In this document: piece by piece, positions 10,211 through 18,874 of the stretch
Numbering within the stretch: the stretch's first letter is position 1
Layout of the letters: every line of letters begins with the position of its first letter
Assembly: GCA_013824245.1 (NCBI GenBank)
Contig: PNNN01000009.1
Coordinates: 62,001 to 126,000 of the forward strand
Source of the DNA: Chlorobiaceae bacterium
GTDB lineage: Bacteria > Bacteroidota > Ignavibacteria > UBA10030 > SZUA-254
Direction of reading: 5' to 3'
DNA length: 64,000 nucleotides
Translations under genes and position numbers: made by a program
The notes under the pieces: generated by a model
What the model saw: only the letters and a program-made list of their open reading frames with translations
The model's database searches: none
Told to the model about the DNA's origin: nothing

Positions 10211-11457
10211 AAAAGGCATTCGCAGTTGCTAAGTGGGAATACATCGAGAAAATAAAATCTAAATCGTTTTTAATTTCTCTTTTCTTAACTCCATTGATTA
10301 TGGTAGGGGCTGGAATTATTCCATCGTTGATGATGAGCAGACCTGATACCGAAAGTATCGTTATTGGAATAATTGATGAGTCCGGGAATTACGAAGCGCC
10401 ATTAGCTAAAGCACTCGAATCGCGTTATAAACTTGCAAACGGACAACCAAATTATTTGCTTCGTCAAATTCCGTTTGGATACACGAATGATTTTGAAGAA
10501 GTTAAGCAACGTGCCGATAAGATGGTTATTGATGAGATGATTGAAGGATATTTGATTTTAAAAACGAATATCCTCGCCGATAGTATTGTTGATTACCGGT
10601 CAAAAAATGCGGGAAATATTAAAATAACCAGTCGGCTTGAACGTGCTTTAAAAGATGTTATCATGGAAAAAAAGGCAACAGAAAGAGGTATTAATCCATC
10701 GATTGTAAAAGAAATAACTGCCACGGTCGATTTGAAAACGATCAAATTGACAAAGGGCGGTAAGGAAGAAGAGGGTGGATTCGAGAAAATATTCATGTCG
10801 TCATATATTTTTATGATGATGATGTTTTTCCTGATTATGACTTCGGGTCAGCTTCTTGTACGCAGTATGCTTGAAGAAAAATCGAACAGGGTGGTTGAAG
10901 TTCTCATGTCGTCAAGTCCCGCAAATCATCTGATGGCTGGAAAAATTTTGGGTTTAAGCGCTCTTGGTTTGACACAAATTGGATTCTGGGCTTTGATTGG
11001 AATTATTGCGAGTTTGAAATTTTCAGTAACAATGATACCGCTTGCAGGCGCGGCGCTTCTTTTGGTTTATTTTATTTTGGGATATATTTTCTACGCCGCA
11101 ATCTTCGTTGCGGCAGGCGCACCGTTATCTACCGAACAAGAGGCACAACAGGTTACCGGTTACTTGGTTATCATTTTGATAATTCCGATCATGCTTACAA
11201 TAATGATTATACAAAATCCCGATTCAACTTTATCGAAAATCCTGTCATATATTCCGTTCTTAACGGCATCGATGATGGCAGTGCGGATACCTATTCAAAT
11301 GCCGTCAACGTTGGAGATTATTTCCACAATTATTCTTTTAGTGATCTCATCGATAGTTGCCATTTGGGTGGCAGGAAAAATATTCCGTACAACAATTCTA
11401 TCGTATGGCAAGCGCCCTTCAATCAAGGAATTATGGTTACTCGTAAAATCGAAATGA
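10207..11457 (+). CDS. ABC transporter permease (NatB/ABC-2 type)
   Basis: A 416-residue ABC-2 family membrane subunit. One transmembrane helix lies at about 22-45 (FLISLFLTPLIMVGAGIIP), followed by a large extracytoplasmic domain (about 50-195) and five or six further helices to residue 400. The stretch MLEEKSNRVVEVLMSSSP after the second helix is diagnostic of the ABC-2/NatB family. It partners the ATPase encoded just upstream with an ATGA overlap. The following small beta-barrel gene begins almost at its stop codon, so the three are probably one operon. Confidence 0.9.
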   Translation: MKKAFAVAKWEYIEKIKSKSFLISLFLTPLIMVGAGIIPSLMMSRPDTESIVIGIIDESGNYEAPLAKALESRYKLANGQPNYLLRQIPFGYTNDFEEVKQRADKMVIDEMIEGYLILKTNILADSIVDYRSKNAGNIKITSRLERALKDVIMEKKATERGINPSIVKEITATVDLKTIKLTKGGKEEEGGFEKIFMSSYIFMMMMFFLIMTSGQLLVRSMLEEKSNRVVEVLMSSSPANHLMAGKILGLSALGLTQIGFWALIGIIASLKFSVTMIPLAGAALLLVYFILGYIFYAAIFVAAGAPLSTEQEAQQVTGYLVIILIIPIMLTIMIIQNPDSTLSKILSYIPFLTASMMAVRIPIQMPSTLEIISTIILLVISSIVAIWVAGKIFRTTILSYGKRPSIKELWLLVKSK

Positions 11458-11471
11458 GAAGGAAATATTTT

Positions 11472-11960
11472 ATGAAAATATTTATAATTCTATTATCATT
11501 ATTCACTTTCTGTAGTTCAATGTTTGCTCAGGTGGCAGAGCCGGCACAAACTACAGAGACAATCGAGCGGTCTGTATTCGGTTTAGGAATCGCTGGTGGA
11601 GTTGCAAGTGGTTTTGGATTGAGCTTTCGTCATCATTTGCCGGGAGATTTTTCATATCAAATTATCGGAGGTGTGATTAAAGCCGATAATCAAACCTTGT
11701 TGAATGTTGGAACTGAACTGCAATATGATTTTGTGCGCGGCGAGACCACACGTTTTTTTGGATCGGGTGCGCTTGGTTATTTCTATCGGGGACGCTCGGA
11801 TAACGAGTTGTCGGCGCCAATCAGGTTTGGGTTGGGAATTGGCGGCGAACTTAAAAAGTTAGAACCGTTGCATATCAGCGGCGAATTATTGTTTACCTTC
11901 TTTAACGACGGCACAATATTGCCACTTCCACAAATTTCGGTACACTATTATTTCTTTTGA
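11472..11960 (+). CDS. Small outer-membrane beta-barrel-like protein
   Basis: I place the start at 11472 because AGAAGGA lies 8 bases upstream and the product then begins with a clear signal peptide (MKIFIILLSLFTFCSSMFAQ). In-frame ATGs at 11364 and 11454 are upstream alternatives without good ribosome sites. The mature ~140 residues alternate hydrophobic and polar residues in short strands (FGLGIGGELKKL, ISGELLFTFF) and end in HYYFF; a terminal aromatic is typical of small eight-stranded outer-membrane barrels. It follows the NatAB-type transporter with a 14-base gap. Function is unknown. Confidence 0.7.
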   Translation: MKIFIILLSLFTFCSSMFAQVAEPAQTTETIERSVFGLGIAGGVASGFGLSFRHHLPGDFSYQIIGGVIKADNQTLLNVGTELQYDFVRGETTRFFGSGALGYFYRGRSDNELSAPIRFGLGIGGELKKLEPLHISGELLFTFFNDGTILPLPQISVHYYFF

Positions 11961-12014
11961 AAATTGATTGAAAATTGTTATCTTCAAAAGAATTTTTCTA
12001 TTTATAAAACCTGA

Positions 12015-12527
12015 ATGAGCATTGAAGTTATCATATTTTTTCTGGTTGCAATATCGGCTATTGTCTCCGCAGTATTGATGGTGATTCAAAGGAATCCTGT
12101 TAAGAGTGTTCTTTTCATGATAGTGAATTTTTTCTGTCTTGCCATTATTTATCTTCTACTTCATGCTCAATTTATTGCGATCATACAAATATTGGTGTAT
12201 GCTGGGGCAATCATGGTTCTGTTCCTTTTTGTGATCATGTTGCTTAATCTGGGTGATGAATCTCTGCTTAAAGAGAAGGCGAATTTCAGAAAGATGATCG
12301 CTTATCTTCTATCGGGAGTTATCCTGTTGGAATTGATTATCGGTATCATACTTCCTCCAAATACTTTTTTACAAACTCAATCTCCTGAGGCAGTTAAAAT
12401 TGGATCGGTTGAAGCCATAGGCGCTTCATTATTCAATAACTATCTGCTGCCGTTTGAAGCGGTTTCAATCCTTCTGCTTGCGGCAATTGTCGGTGTTGTT
12501 GTATTAGCAAAGAAAAAATTTAAATGA
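12015..12527 (+). CDS. nuoJ: NADH-quinone oxidoreductase subunit J
   Basis: A 170-residue membrane subunit of respiratory complex I (ND6 homologue) with five hydrophobic helices. The third carries the family segment [25 protein letters not shown], including the Tyr/Gly pi-bulge region implicated in coupling in this family. It overlaps nuoK by 4 bases (ATGA). It is the first nuo gene in the window: nuoA-I are not upstream here, so they must lie elsewhere or the operon is split. Confidence 0.95.
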   Translation: MSIEVIIFFLVAISAIVSAVLMVIQRNPVKSVLFMIVNFFCLAIIYLLLHAQFIAIIQILVYAGAIMVLFLFVIMLLNLGDESLLKEKANFRKMIAYLLSGVILLELIIGIILPPNTFLQTQSPEAVKIGSVEAIGASLFNNYLLPFEAVSILLLAAIVGVVVLAKKKFK

Positions 12528-12844
12528 ATTTCACTTTAACAGACATACCGCTGAATTACTATCTGGGATTGAGCGCGACTCTTTTCAGTATCGGAATAGT
12601 CGGTGTTCTAACGCGCAGAAATGCGATTATAGTTTTTATCTGTATCGAGATGATGCTGAATTCGGTGAATCTTACACTCGTAGCTTTTTCAGCGTTTCTT
12701 GGAAATCCAACCGGACAAATCCTTGTATTTTTCGTTATGGCAGTCGCAGCCGCGGAAGCGGCGGTTGGTTTGGCAATAATTATTGCAATGTTCCGTAATA
12801 AAATGACTGTGAACATTGATGAAATTAATATTATGAAATGGTGA
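12524..12844 (+). CDS. nuoK: NADH-quinone oxidoreductase subunit K
   Basis: A 106-residue three-helix subunit of complex I (ND4L homologue), of usual family length. The two membrane-buried glutamates of the proton channel are visible in [11 protein letters not shown] and [11 protein letters not shown]. It is translationally coupled to nuoJ through a 4-base overlap. The gene normally next, nuoL, is displaced by 456 bases containing a four-helix-bundle gene flanked by inverted repeats. Confidence 0.95.
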   Translation: MNFTLTDIPLNYYLGLSATLFSIGIVGVLTRRNAIIVFICIEMMLNSVNLTLVAFSAFLGNPTGQILVFFVMAVAAAEAAVGLAIIIAMFRNKMTVNIDEINIMKW

Positions 12845-12850
12845 TATGTG

Positions 12851-13310
12851 ATTGAATCATTGATGATTGTTTCATTTAATCATTGGAAGATTGAAATTTG
12901 TATATGACACAAGCAGAACAATTAAAGGAGAGAACAAAGCAATTTGCGATACGCATTGTTAATCTTTTTCGCTCATTGCCAAAAGAAGAAGAAGCGCGGA
13001 TAATTGGTAAGCAACTAATTCGCTCCGGAACTTCAGTGGCTGCAAATTATCGGGCAGCGTGTCGAGCAAGATCAAAAGCCGAATTTATATCAAAAATGGG
13101 AATAGTAGTCGAGGAAGCGGATGAAACTGTACTTTGGTTAGAACTGCTAATTGATACTAAGATTATCAAGAAAGAAAAAATGAGTAATATTTTACTAGAA
13201 GCTAACGAATTATTGGCAATCTTTGCAGCATCTCAGGGCACGGCAAAAGGTTTGCGAAATAAAGCACAATACGCCAATGTTTCAATGATTAAATGAACAA
13301 ATGATTCAAT
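12851..13310 (+). mobile_element. IVS-like element: four-helix-bundle gene bracketed by inverted repeats
   Basis: The left arm at 12851-12885 and the right arm at 13283-13310 are inverted copies. TTCATTTAATCATTG (12871-12885) matches CAATGATTAAATGAA (13283-13297) perfectly, and ATTGAATCATT outside it matches AATGATTCAAT at 13300-13310, with a small unpaired insertion on the left. The arms enclose one gene of the family known from intervening sequences of 23S rRNA. The right arm covers the nuoL start codon, so a folded transcript could hide it. Classification as an element is inference. Confidence 0.55.
12904..13296 (+). CDS. Four-helix-bundle (S23/IVS-type) protein inside the nuo operon
   Basis: A 130-residue protein starting at the ATG at 12904 (a TTG two codons upstream is possible). 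It carries the family signature: RSLPKEEEARIIGKQLIRSGTSVAANYRAA, then SKAEFISKMGIVVEEADETVLWLELL. This is the small helical-bundle family encoded in 23S rRNA intervening sequences and found as solitary genes. The biochemical role is not established; RNA or protein binding is often suggested. Here it sits between nuoK and nuoL, where a complex I operon has no place for it, and ends 4 bases before nuoL. Confidence 0.88.
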   Translation: MTQAEQLKERTKQFAIRIVNLFRSLPKEEEARIIGKQLIRSGTSVAANYRAACRARSKAEFISKMGIVVEEADETVLWLELLIDTKIIKKEKMSNILLEANELLAIFAASQGTAKGLRNKAQYANVSMIK

Positions 13311-15253
13311 TCACTCCCTACATAGTTCTTCTTCCGTTCCTCGGGTTCCTCATCAATGGATTGCTCGGTAAGAAAATAAATTCCGAGAAGCTAAGCGGCC
13401 TCATCGGCAGTGGTGCGGTCGGTTTATCGTTCCTCATCGCTCTTTCAATATTATTAGAGATGCTTAAATCTCCTGTTGAAGAACGGACTCACATTGTAAC
13501 AATATTTCAGTGGATAGTTGCAGGATCGCTTGATGTTGCCGCTGCCTACCAGATAGATCAGCTCTCGATACTTATGACTCTGGTTGTAACTGGTGTTGGC
13601 TTTCTTATTCACGTCTATTCAATCGGATACATGCACGGTGATAAGGGCTTCTGGAGATTCTTTGCATATCTGAATTTATTCATCTTTATGATGTTGAATC
13701 TTGTCCTTGCGAATAATTTCCTTCTGATGTTTTTAGGATGGGAGGGGGTCGGACTATGCTCGTATCTTCTCATTGGTTTTTGGCACGATAAGAAATTTGA
13801 TACAGGTGGATACAAACCGGGTGAAGCCACAACAAGCGATGCAGCTAAGAAAGCATTTGTTGTTAATCGTATCGGAGATTTCGGTTTTCTGATTGCGATG
13901 TTCCTGATATTCAATTTGTTTGGCAGCTTAACATTCGAGGATGTCTTCAGCCGTGCATCTGCTATTATTCCGATTGGCGATGAAACGATGTTCTGGATAA
14001 CGCTTTTATTGTTCCTTGGCGCTACCGGAAAATCTGCTCAGATTCCTCTTTTTGTTTGGCTTCCGGATGCAATGGCAGGTCCAACACCCGTGAGTGCGCT
14101 TATACATGCTGCTACTATGGTAACTGCCGGAGTGTATATGGTTGCGCGGTGTTCAATTCTATACGCTCTCGCACCCGCTTCTATGGAAATTGTTGCAATC
14201 ATAGGAATCGCTACTGCGTTTTTTGCTGCGACGATGGGTTTGGTCCAAAATGATATTAAGAAAATTCTTGCATACTCGACCATTAGTCAGCTTGGATATA
14301 TGTTCCTTGGGCTCGGGGTTGGTGCATTTGCTTCGGGAATTTTCCACGTGATGACACATGCATTTTTCAAGGCACTACTCTTTCTCGGTGCTGGTGCTGT
14401 TATTCATGCAATGCACGAAGAACAGGACATCCAGAAGATGGGTGGATTAAAATCAAAGATGCCGACAACGTACAAAACATTTTTCGTTGCTGCCCTTGCT
14501 ATCGCAGGTATACCACCGCTTTCCGGTTTCTTCAGCAAAGATGAAATTTTGTGGAAAGCATTCTCTCAGGGATCTTATTTATTTTGGATTCTCGGATGGA
14601 TAACTGCCGGCTTGACTGCGTTTTACATGTTCCGACTTGTCTCTTTAACATTCGAGGGTAAAGAACGCTGGTCGCACGAGAAACATCCGCACGAAGCGCC
14701 AAAAGTGATGACCATTCCACTAATCATACTTGCGATATTATCTATCATCGGTGGATTTGTCGGTATTCCACATGCTTTAGGTGGCGGGAATGCAATAGAG
14801 CAATGGCTTGAGCCAATTTTTGCGCGTGCTAATTTACACTTAGTCAGTGGTCATCATGGAAGTTTAACTGCTGAATATTTATTGATGATTCTCTCTGTAC
14901 TAGTAGGTGTTGTCGGAATTTATTTTGCCCGGAAGCTGTACCTAGAAAAACCAGAGTTGGTAGAGAAGTTTTCTGCATCATTCAGAAGTATTCACAAGTT
15001 GTTGTGGAATAAATACTTTGTTGATGAAGTTTACGACGCTGCTGTTGTTACACCAATTGTTAAAGGTTCAGATAAGCTGCTCTGGAAGGGTTTCGATGTT
15101 AAAATAATCGATGGTATTGTAAATGGTTCTGCGAAGGTTACAGCATGGATCAGCAGTTGGATGCGAAAGATTCAATTCGGTGCTGTGCAAAACTATGCGA
15201 TGGTGTTTGTTGTTGGAATAATCGTGATTTTAGGAATATTAATTTTTAGATAG
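13301..15253 (+). CDS. nuoL: NADH-quinone oxidoreductase subunit L
   Basis: A 650-residue antiporter-like proton-pumping subunit of complex I (ND5 homologue) with about 16 membrane helices. Family landmarks include FLGWEGVGLCSYLLIGFW, GATGKSAQIPLFVWLPDAM, GPTPVSALIHAATMVTAG and the Lys/His-bearing helices around THAFFKALLFL. After residue 500 there is the long lateral amphipathic region and a final helix (AMVFVVGIIVILGILIF). The length is normal. The start codon lies in the right arm of the inverted repeats of the upstream element. A palindromic spacer separates it from nuoM. Confidence 0.96.
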   Translation: MIQFTPYIVLLPFLGFLINGLLGKKINSEKLSGLIGSGAVGLSFLIALSILLEMLKSPVEERTHIVTIFQWIVAGSLDVAAAYQIDQLSILMTLVVTGVGFLIHVYSIGYMHGDKGFWRFFAYLNLFIFMMLNLVLANNFLLMFLGWEGVGLCSYLLIGFWHDKKFDTGGYKPGEATTSDAAKKAFVVNRIGDFGFLIAMFLIFNLFGSLTFEDVFSRASAIIPIGDETMFWITLLLFLGATGKSAQIPLFVWLPDAMAGPTPVSALIHAATMVTAGVYMVARCSILYALAPASMEIVAIIGIATAFFAATMGLVQNDIKKILAYSTISQLGYMFLGLGVGAFASGIFHVMTHAFFKALLFLGAGAVIHAMHEEQDIQKMGGLKSKMPTTYKTFFVAALAIAGIPPLSGFFSKDEILWKAFSQGSYLFWILGWITAGLTAFYMFRLVSLTFEGKERWSHEKHPHEAPKVMTIPLIILAILSIIGGFVGIPHALGGGNAIEQWLEPIFARANLHLVSGHHGSLTAEYLLMILSVLVGVVGIYFARKLYLEKPELVEKFSASFRSIHKLLWNKYFVDEVYDAAVVTPIVKGSDKLLWKGFDVKIIDGIVNGSAKVTAWISSWMRKIQFGAVQNYAMVFVVGIIVILGILIFR

Positions 15254-15403
15254 AACCCTCACATGGCTCTCTAGGAAGTTTCACGCAAAGATACAATGTA
15301 GCTTTAAATATATTTTTTTGTGTTCCATTGCGATCTTTGCGTCTTGGCGTGAAAAGAAACTGTTACTTTTTAGACAACCTCAGAGAGGGTAACCAAGAAT
15401 ATT
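15254..15403. repeat. Palindromic intergenic element between nuoL and nuoM
   Basis: Nested inverted repeats fill this 150-bp gap. Outer arms are ACCCTC (15255-15260) with GAGGGT (15385-15390) and CTCTCT with AGAGAG. Inner arms are GTTTCACGC plus AAAGAT (15278-15292) with CATTGCGATCTTTGC and GGCGTGAAA (15326-15354). The whole could fold into one long imperfect hairpin in the mRNA. It looks like a miniature repeat of the GCGTGAAA/ACGCAAAGATCGCAA type; only one copy occurs in the window, so its mobile nature is inferred. Confidence 0.5.
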
Positions 15404-16975
15404 TTGAATAATTTAATGTCTAATCTTCTTACATATATAATATTTCTCCCGCTTGTCGGCGGTATTTTGATTTTTTTCTATAATCGGGAAAAAATAAGAG
15501 CAATTAAAGTGTTTGGAATCGCTATAAGTGTTCTAACATTCATCCTTTCTTTATTTTTATACTTTGGATTTGATGCTGCTAATCCGGGGATTCAATTTCA
15601 GCACAAAGTTCTATGGATTTCTGGATTAAATATCTCTTACAACGTGGGTGTTGATGGACTTTCGCTGCTCCTTGTAATGTTGACAACATTTCTTACACCA
15701 ATTGCACTGCTTTCATCATGGAAGTCAATCGAAAAGCGCGTGAAGGAGTACACCATCATGATGCTCTTCCTCGAAGTTGGAATGCTTGGCGTTTTTAGTT
15801 CACTCGATATGTTCCTCTTCTACATCTTCTGGGAAGCAATGTTGATCCCAATGTACTTCATCATCGGTATTTGGGGTGGTGGCAACAGAATTTATGCAGC
15901 TATAAAATTCTTCATATACACGATGTTCGGCAGTTTGCTGATGCTGATCGCCATCATTTGGCTTGGCTACTATGCATCCACACAACCTAACGGACAATTC
16001 ACTACCGATCTATTACAACTTTACAGCATTGGACCGACAATACCACTAGCGATTCAATCTTGGATGTTTCTTGCTTTCACACTGAGTTTTGCAATCAAGG
16101 TTCCCTTATTTCCGTTTCACACATGGTTACCCGATGCACACGTTGAAGCGCCGACTGCCGGCAGTGTTATTCTTGCAGGTGTTCTCTTAAAGATGGGAAC
16201 ATACGGATTACTGCGTTTTTCAATTCCGCTTTTCCCGCAAGCAACTTTGGAGTTCATGCCTTACATCGCCGGTCTTGCAGTCATTGGAATTATCTATGGT
16301 GCTCTTGTATCAATGGTTCAAACTGATATTAAAAAACTTGTAGCATATTCCTCAGTCAGTCATTTGGGTTTTGTAGTGCTTGGAATATTTGCACTCACAG
16401 AAGAAGGCATCCAGGGCGCAATCATACAGATGGTGAATCATGGTTTATCAACAGGCGCGCTCTTCTTAATTGTCGGAATGATTTACGAACGCAGACACAC
16501 GCGTGAGATTTCTGAATTCGGCGGCTTGGCTAAAGTTATGCCTATCTTCTCAACTATCTTTATGATTGTTTCGCTTTCATCAATTGGCTTGCCGGGATTG
16601 AATGGATTCATCGGAGAATTCTTAATTTTACTTGGCGCTTTTCGGTCACCATATATGAGTCAGTGGTTTACTATCTTTGCAGCAACCGGAGTCATCTTCG
16701 CTGCCGTTTATCTTTTGTGGGTGTATCAACGAGTGATCTTTGGAAATATAACCAATCCTCTTAATCAGAATCTGCTTGATCTCAGTAAACGTGAAATTGC
16801 CGTTCTTGTTCCTGTGTTGGTATTCATCGTTTGGATTGGAATCTATCCTAACACATTTCTCAAGCAATCCGCATCGACAACAAAACAAATCGTTACAATA
16901 GCTACACAAAAACCGCTCCCTAGATTAGTTACAACTGAGCAATCGGTCAAGCCGGAAAACACGCAAGGGAAATGA
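15404..16975 (+). CDS. nuoM: NADH-quinone oxidoreductase subunit M
   Basis: A 523-residue antiporter-like subunit of complex I (ND4 homologue) with about 14 helices. Diagnostic segments are LEVGMLGVFSSLDMFLFYIFWEAMLIPMYF (buried Glu), AIKVPLFPFHTWLPDAHVEAPTAGSVILAG and MVNHGLSTGALFLIVGMIYER. The frame begins with TTG at 15404; an in-frame ATG at 15416 is an equally possible start because neither has a clear ribosome site. Its stop overlaps the next gene, a cation antiporter, by 4 bases instead of leading to nuoN, which lies 10.5 kb downstream. Confidence 0.95.
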   Translation: MNNLMSNLLTYIIFLPLVGGILIFFYNREKIRAIKVFGIAISVLTFILSLFLYFGFDAANPGIQFQHKVLWISGLNISYNVGVDGLSLLLVMLTTFLTPIALLSSWKSIEKRVKEYTIMMLFLEVGMLGVFSSLDMFLFYIFWEAMLIPMYFIIGIWGGGNRIYAAIKFFIYTMFGSLLMLIAIIWLGYYASTQPNGQFTTDLLQLYSIGPTIPLAIQSWMFLAFTLSFAIKVPLFPFHTWLPDAHVEAPTAGSVILAGVLLKMGTYGLLRFSIPLFPQATLEFMPYIAGLAVIGIIYGALVSMVQTDIKKLVAYSSVSHLGFVVLGIFALTEEGIQGAIIQMVNHGLSTGALFLIVGMIYERRHTREISEFGGLAKVMPIFSTIFMIVSLSSIGLPGLNGFIGEFLILLGAFRSPYMSQWFTIFAATGVIFAAVYLLWVYQRVIFGNITNPLNQNLLDLSKREIAVLVPVLVFIVWIGIYPNTFLKQSASTTKQIVTIATQKPLPRLVTTEQSVKPENTQGK

Positions 16976-18477
16976 CACCTCGCAATCTGATACGTTTTCT
17001 TTTTCTTCTGATCCTTTTTCTTTTAGGAACATTATCCGCCATTGCCAATGAGGGGTACGAAGTAGTGCCGGTAAATCCGTGGATGATCCTGCCGTTTGTT
17101 CTGTTATTACTTTCAATCGCGATTATACCGTTTATTAACCGCCATTGGTGGGAAAGGTACTATCCGCATGTTTCTATCGGTTTAGGGGCATTATCGGTCG
17201 TTTATTACCTGTTTTTCCTGCAGAATTCAACTCGGATAATGTATACGGGCATAGAATATCTTAGCTTTATCATTCTCATCGGCTCTTTGTTTGTTGTGTC
17301 AGGAGGGATACATATCCGCATCAAAGGAAAATCGACGCCGATTGCAAACGTAATTCTGCTTGGCATCGGAGCTGTTGTTTCAAATCTGCTCGGTACTACC
17401 GGCGCATCAATGATTTTGATTCGACCCTATCTGCGTGTCAACAAATACCGGCTTAAGCCATTTCATGTTGTGTTTTTCATTTTCATAGTAAGCAACATGG
17501 GTGGCGCGCTCACGCCTATCGGAGATCCGCCGCTCTTCCTCGGATATCTAAAAGGAGTTCCGTTCTTCTGGGTTTTGTTTTCGCTCTGGCATGTATGGGC
17601 TTTAGCAATAGCGATTATTCTTCTGATCTTTTTTATTTTCGATTCGATCAGCTTCCGGAAATATTGGGAACGCGTGAAGCATATCGATGAATCAGAATTC
17701 GATGAGGATGCTGAAGTTAGTGGACTGCACAATATTATCTTTTTATTGATTATTCTTGTCGCGGTGTTCATCCAGAAACCGATGTTCCTCAGAGAATTTA
17801 TGATGATCATCGCCGCTGTTGGTTCATACAAGATGACTAAGAAAGAGATTCACAAAAAGAATGATTTCAATTTCATCCCGATAAAAGAAGTCGCGATTTT
17901 ATTTTTGGGAATATTTGCAACGATGGTACCAGCGCTTGATTGGTTAGAGCTGAATGCCGCAAAAGTCGGCATAACTTCAGTAGGACAATTTTATTGGGGG
18001 ACAGGTATACTTTCCAGTGTGCTGGATAATGCACCGACATATTTGAATTTCCTGAGCGCTTCTATCGGACTTTTTGTCGATCAGGAAATTGTTAATCAGG
18101 TTTATCATTTAGTTACAACGAGAGGCGCCGATATTGCGAATATAACCGGAGTGCATGCCGAAGAAATTCGAAATACATTCGGTGTTTTGATGAAATATCA
18201 TTCCGATCTTGTCGCGGCGGGCAATGTACCGCTTTCGGATATTCAAATATCGTATCTCATCGGCAACCACGATATATATCTCAAAGCCATCTCGATAGCG
18301 GCTGTCTTTTTCGGTGCCGTTACATATATCGGCAACGGACCGAACTTCATGGTAAAATCTATTGCGGAACAGGCGGGTGCAAAAGTTCCAAGTTTCGGCG
18401 AGTACCTCATTCGTTATTCTCTCCCAATTTTAATTCCGGTATTCATTCTTGTGTGGCTGTTATTCTTCAGAGGATAA
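16972..18477 (+). CDS. Na+/H+ antiporter-like ion transporter (ArsB/NhaD/CitMHS superfamily)
   Basis: A 501-residue polytopic protein with about 12 membrane helices and an N-terminal signal-like segment (FLFLLILFLLGTLSAIANEG). The segments SNMGGALTPIGDPPLFLGYLKGVPFFW and GILSSVLDNAPTYLNFLSA place it in the ion transporter superfamily that includes NhaD and CitMHS-like carriers. The paired re-entrant GDPP and DNAPT motifs are the expected substrate sites. Na+/H+ exchange is the likeliest role but an organic anion cannot be excluded. Its start overlaps the nuoM stop (ATGA), so it is translated with complex I genes. Confidence 0.8.
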   Translation: MTPRNLIRFLFLLILFLLGTLSAIANEGYEVVPVNPWMILPFVLLLLSIAIIPFINRHWWERYYPHVSIGLGALSVVYYLFFLQNSTRIMYTGIEYLSFIILIGSLFVVSGGIHIRIKGKSTPIANVILLGIGAVVSNLLGTTGASMILIRPYLRVNKYRLKPFHVVFFIFIVSNMGGALTPIGDPPLFLGYLKGVPFFWVLFSLWHVWALAIAIILLIFFIFDSISFRKYWERVKHIDESEFDEDAEVSGLHNIIFLLIILVAVFIQKPMFLREFMMIIAAVGSYKMTKKEIHKKNDFNFIPIKEVAILFLGIFATMVPALDWLELNAAKVGITSVGQFYWGTGILSSVLDNAPTYLNFLSASIGLFVDQEIVNQVYHLVTTRGADIANITGVHAEEIRNTFGVLMKYHSDLVAAGNVPLSDIQISYLIGNHDIYLKAISIAAVFFGAVTYIGNGPNFMVKSIAEQAGAKVPSFGEYLIRYSLPILIPVFILVWLLFFRG

Positions 18478-18485
18478 TCCGAATC

Positions 18486-18514
18486 TGATAAGCATGAATT
18501 ATTCTCGCTTATCA
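18486..18514 (+). terminator. Weak hairpin after antiporter gene
   Basis: TGATAAGC and GCTTATCA pair over 8 bp around a 13-base loop just after the antiporter stop codon. There is no T-run, so it is only a possible transcript-end or stability hairpin. Confidence 0.3.
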
Positions 18515-18651
18515 TTCTAATCCTTTGCGATTATAAAATTACCTCGCTCCAATAATCCATTACGCAATTGCACCTTTCGATTTATTGATTCTTATCGTAT
18601 AACTCTGTATAATTAAAAGAAAAACGATTAATATGATAGCGGTAAAATAGC

Positions 18652-18846
18652 ATGTGCAGTATTCTAGCTTACATAAGCGGTATCTTAATTATTTGCACGT
18701 CTATTTCGTGCGCTCAAAAAAATAATGATGATCCGGACTGCTACCTCCAATATAATACCATTGAGAGTAAATCTCTTAAAGGAAATCTGATAGGAGATCA
18801 ATATATTCGCCAAATGGCGATTCTACTTCCACCATCGTATGTCTGA
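18652..18846 (+). pseudogene. N-terminal fragment of a secreted esterase
   Basis: The 64-residue frame has a signal-like N-terminus (MCSILAYISGILIICTSISC) followed by IESKSLKGNLIGDQYIRQMAILLPPSYV. The pattern S-L-x-G-N-x-x-G-D-x-x-x-R-x-x-x-x-L-P-P-S-Y is how putative esterases of the esterase D/antigen 85 alpha/beta-hydrolase type begin after their signal peptide. The frame stops at that point with TGA, and the catalytic body is missing before the next gene 28 bases on. I read it as a truncated remnant. A small secreted peptide is the alternative. Confidence 0.5.
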
Positions 18847-18874
18847 TGGTGAATTGAGAACGGGGATTTAATTT

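Noticed and set aside
13615-14720. Several 60-100-residue reverse-strand frames inside nuoL
   Set aside because: All lie antisense to a clear nuoL coding sequence and show no ribosome sites or family motifs.
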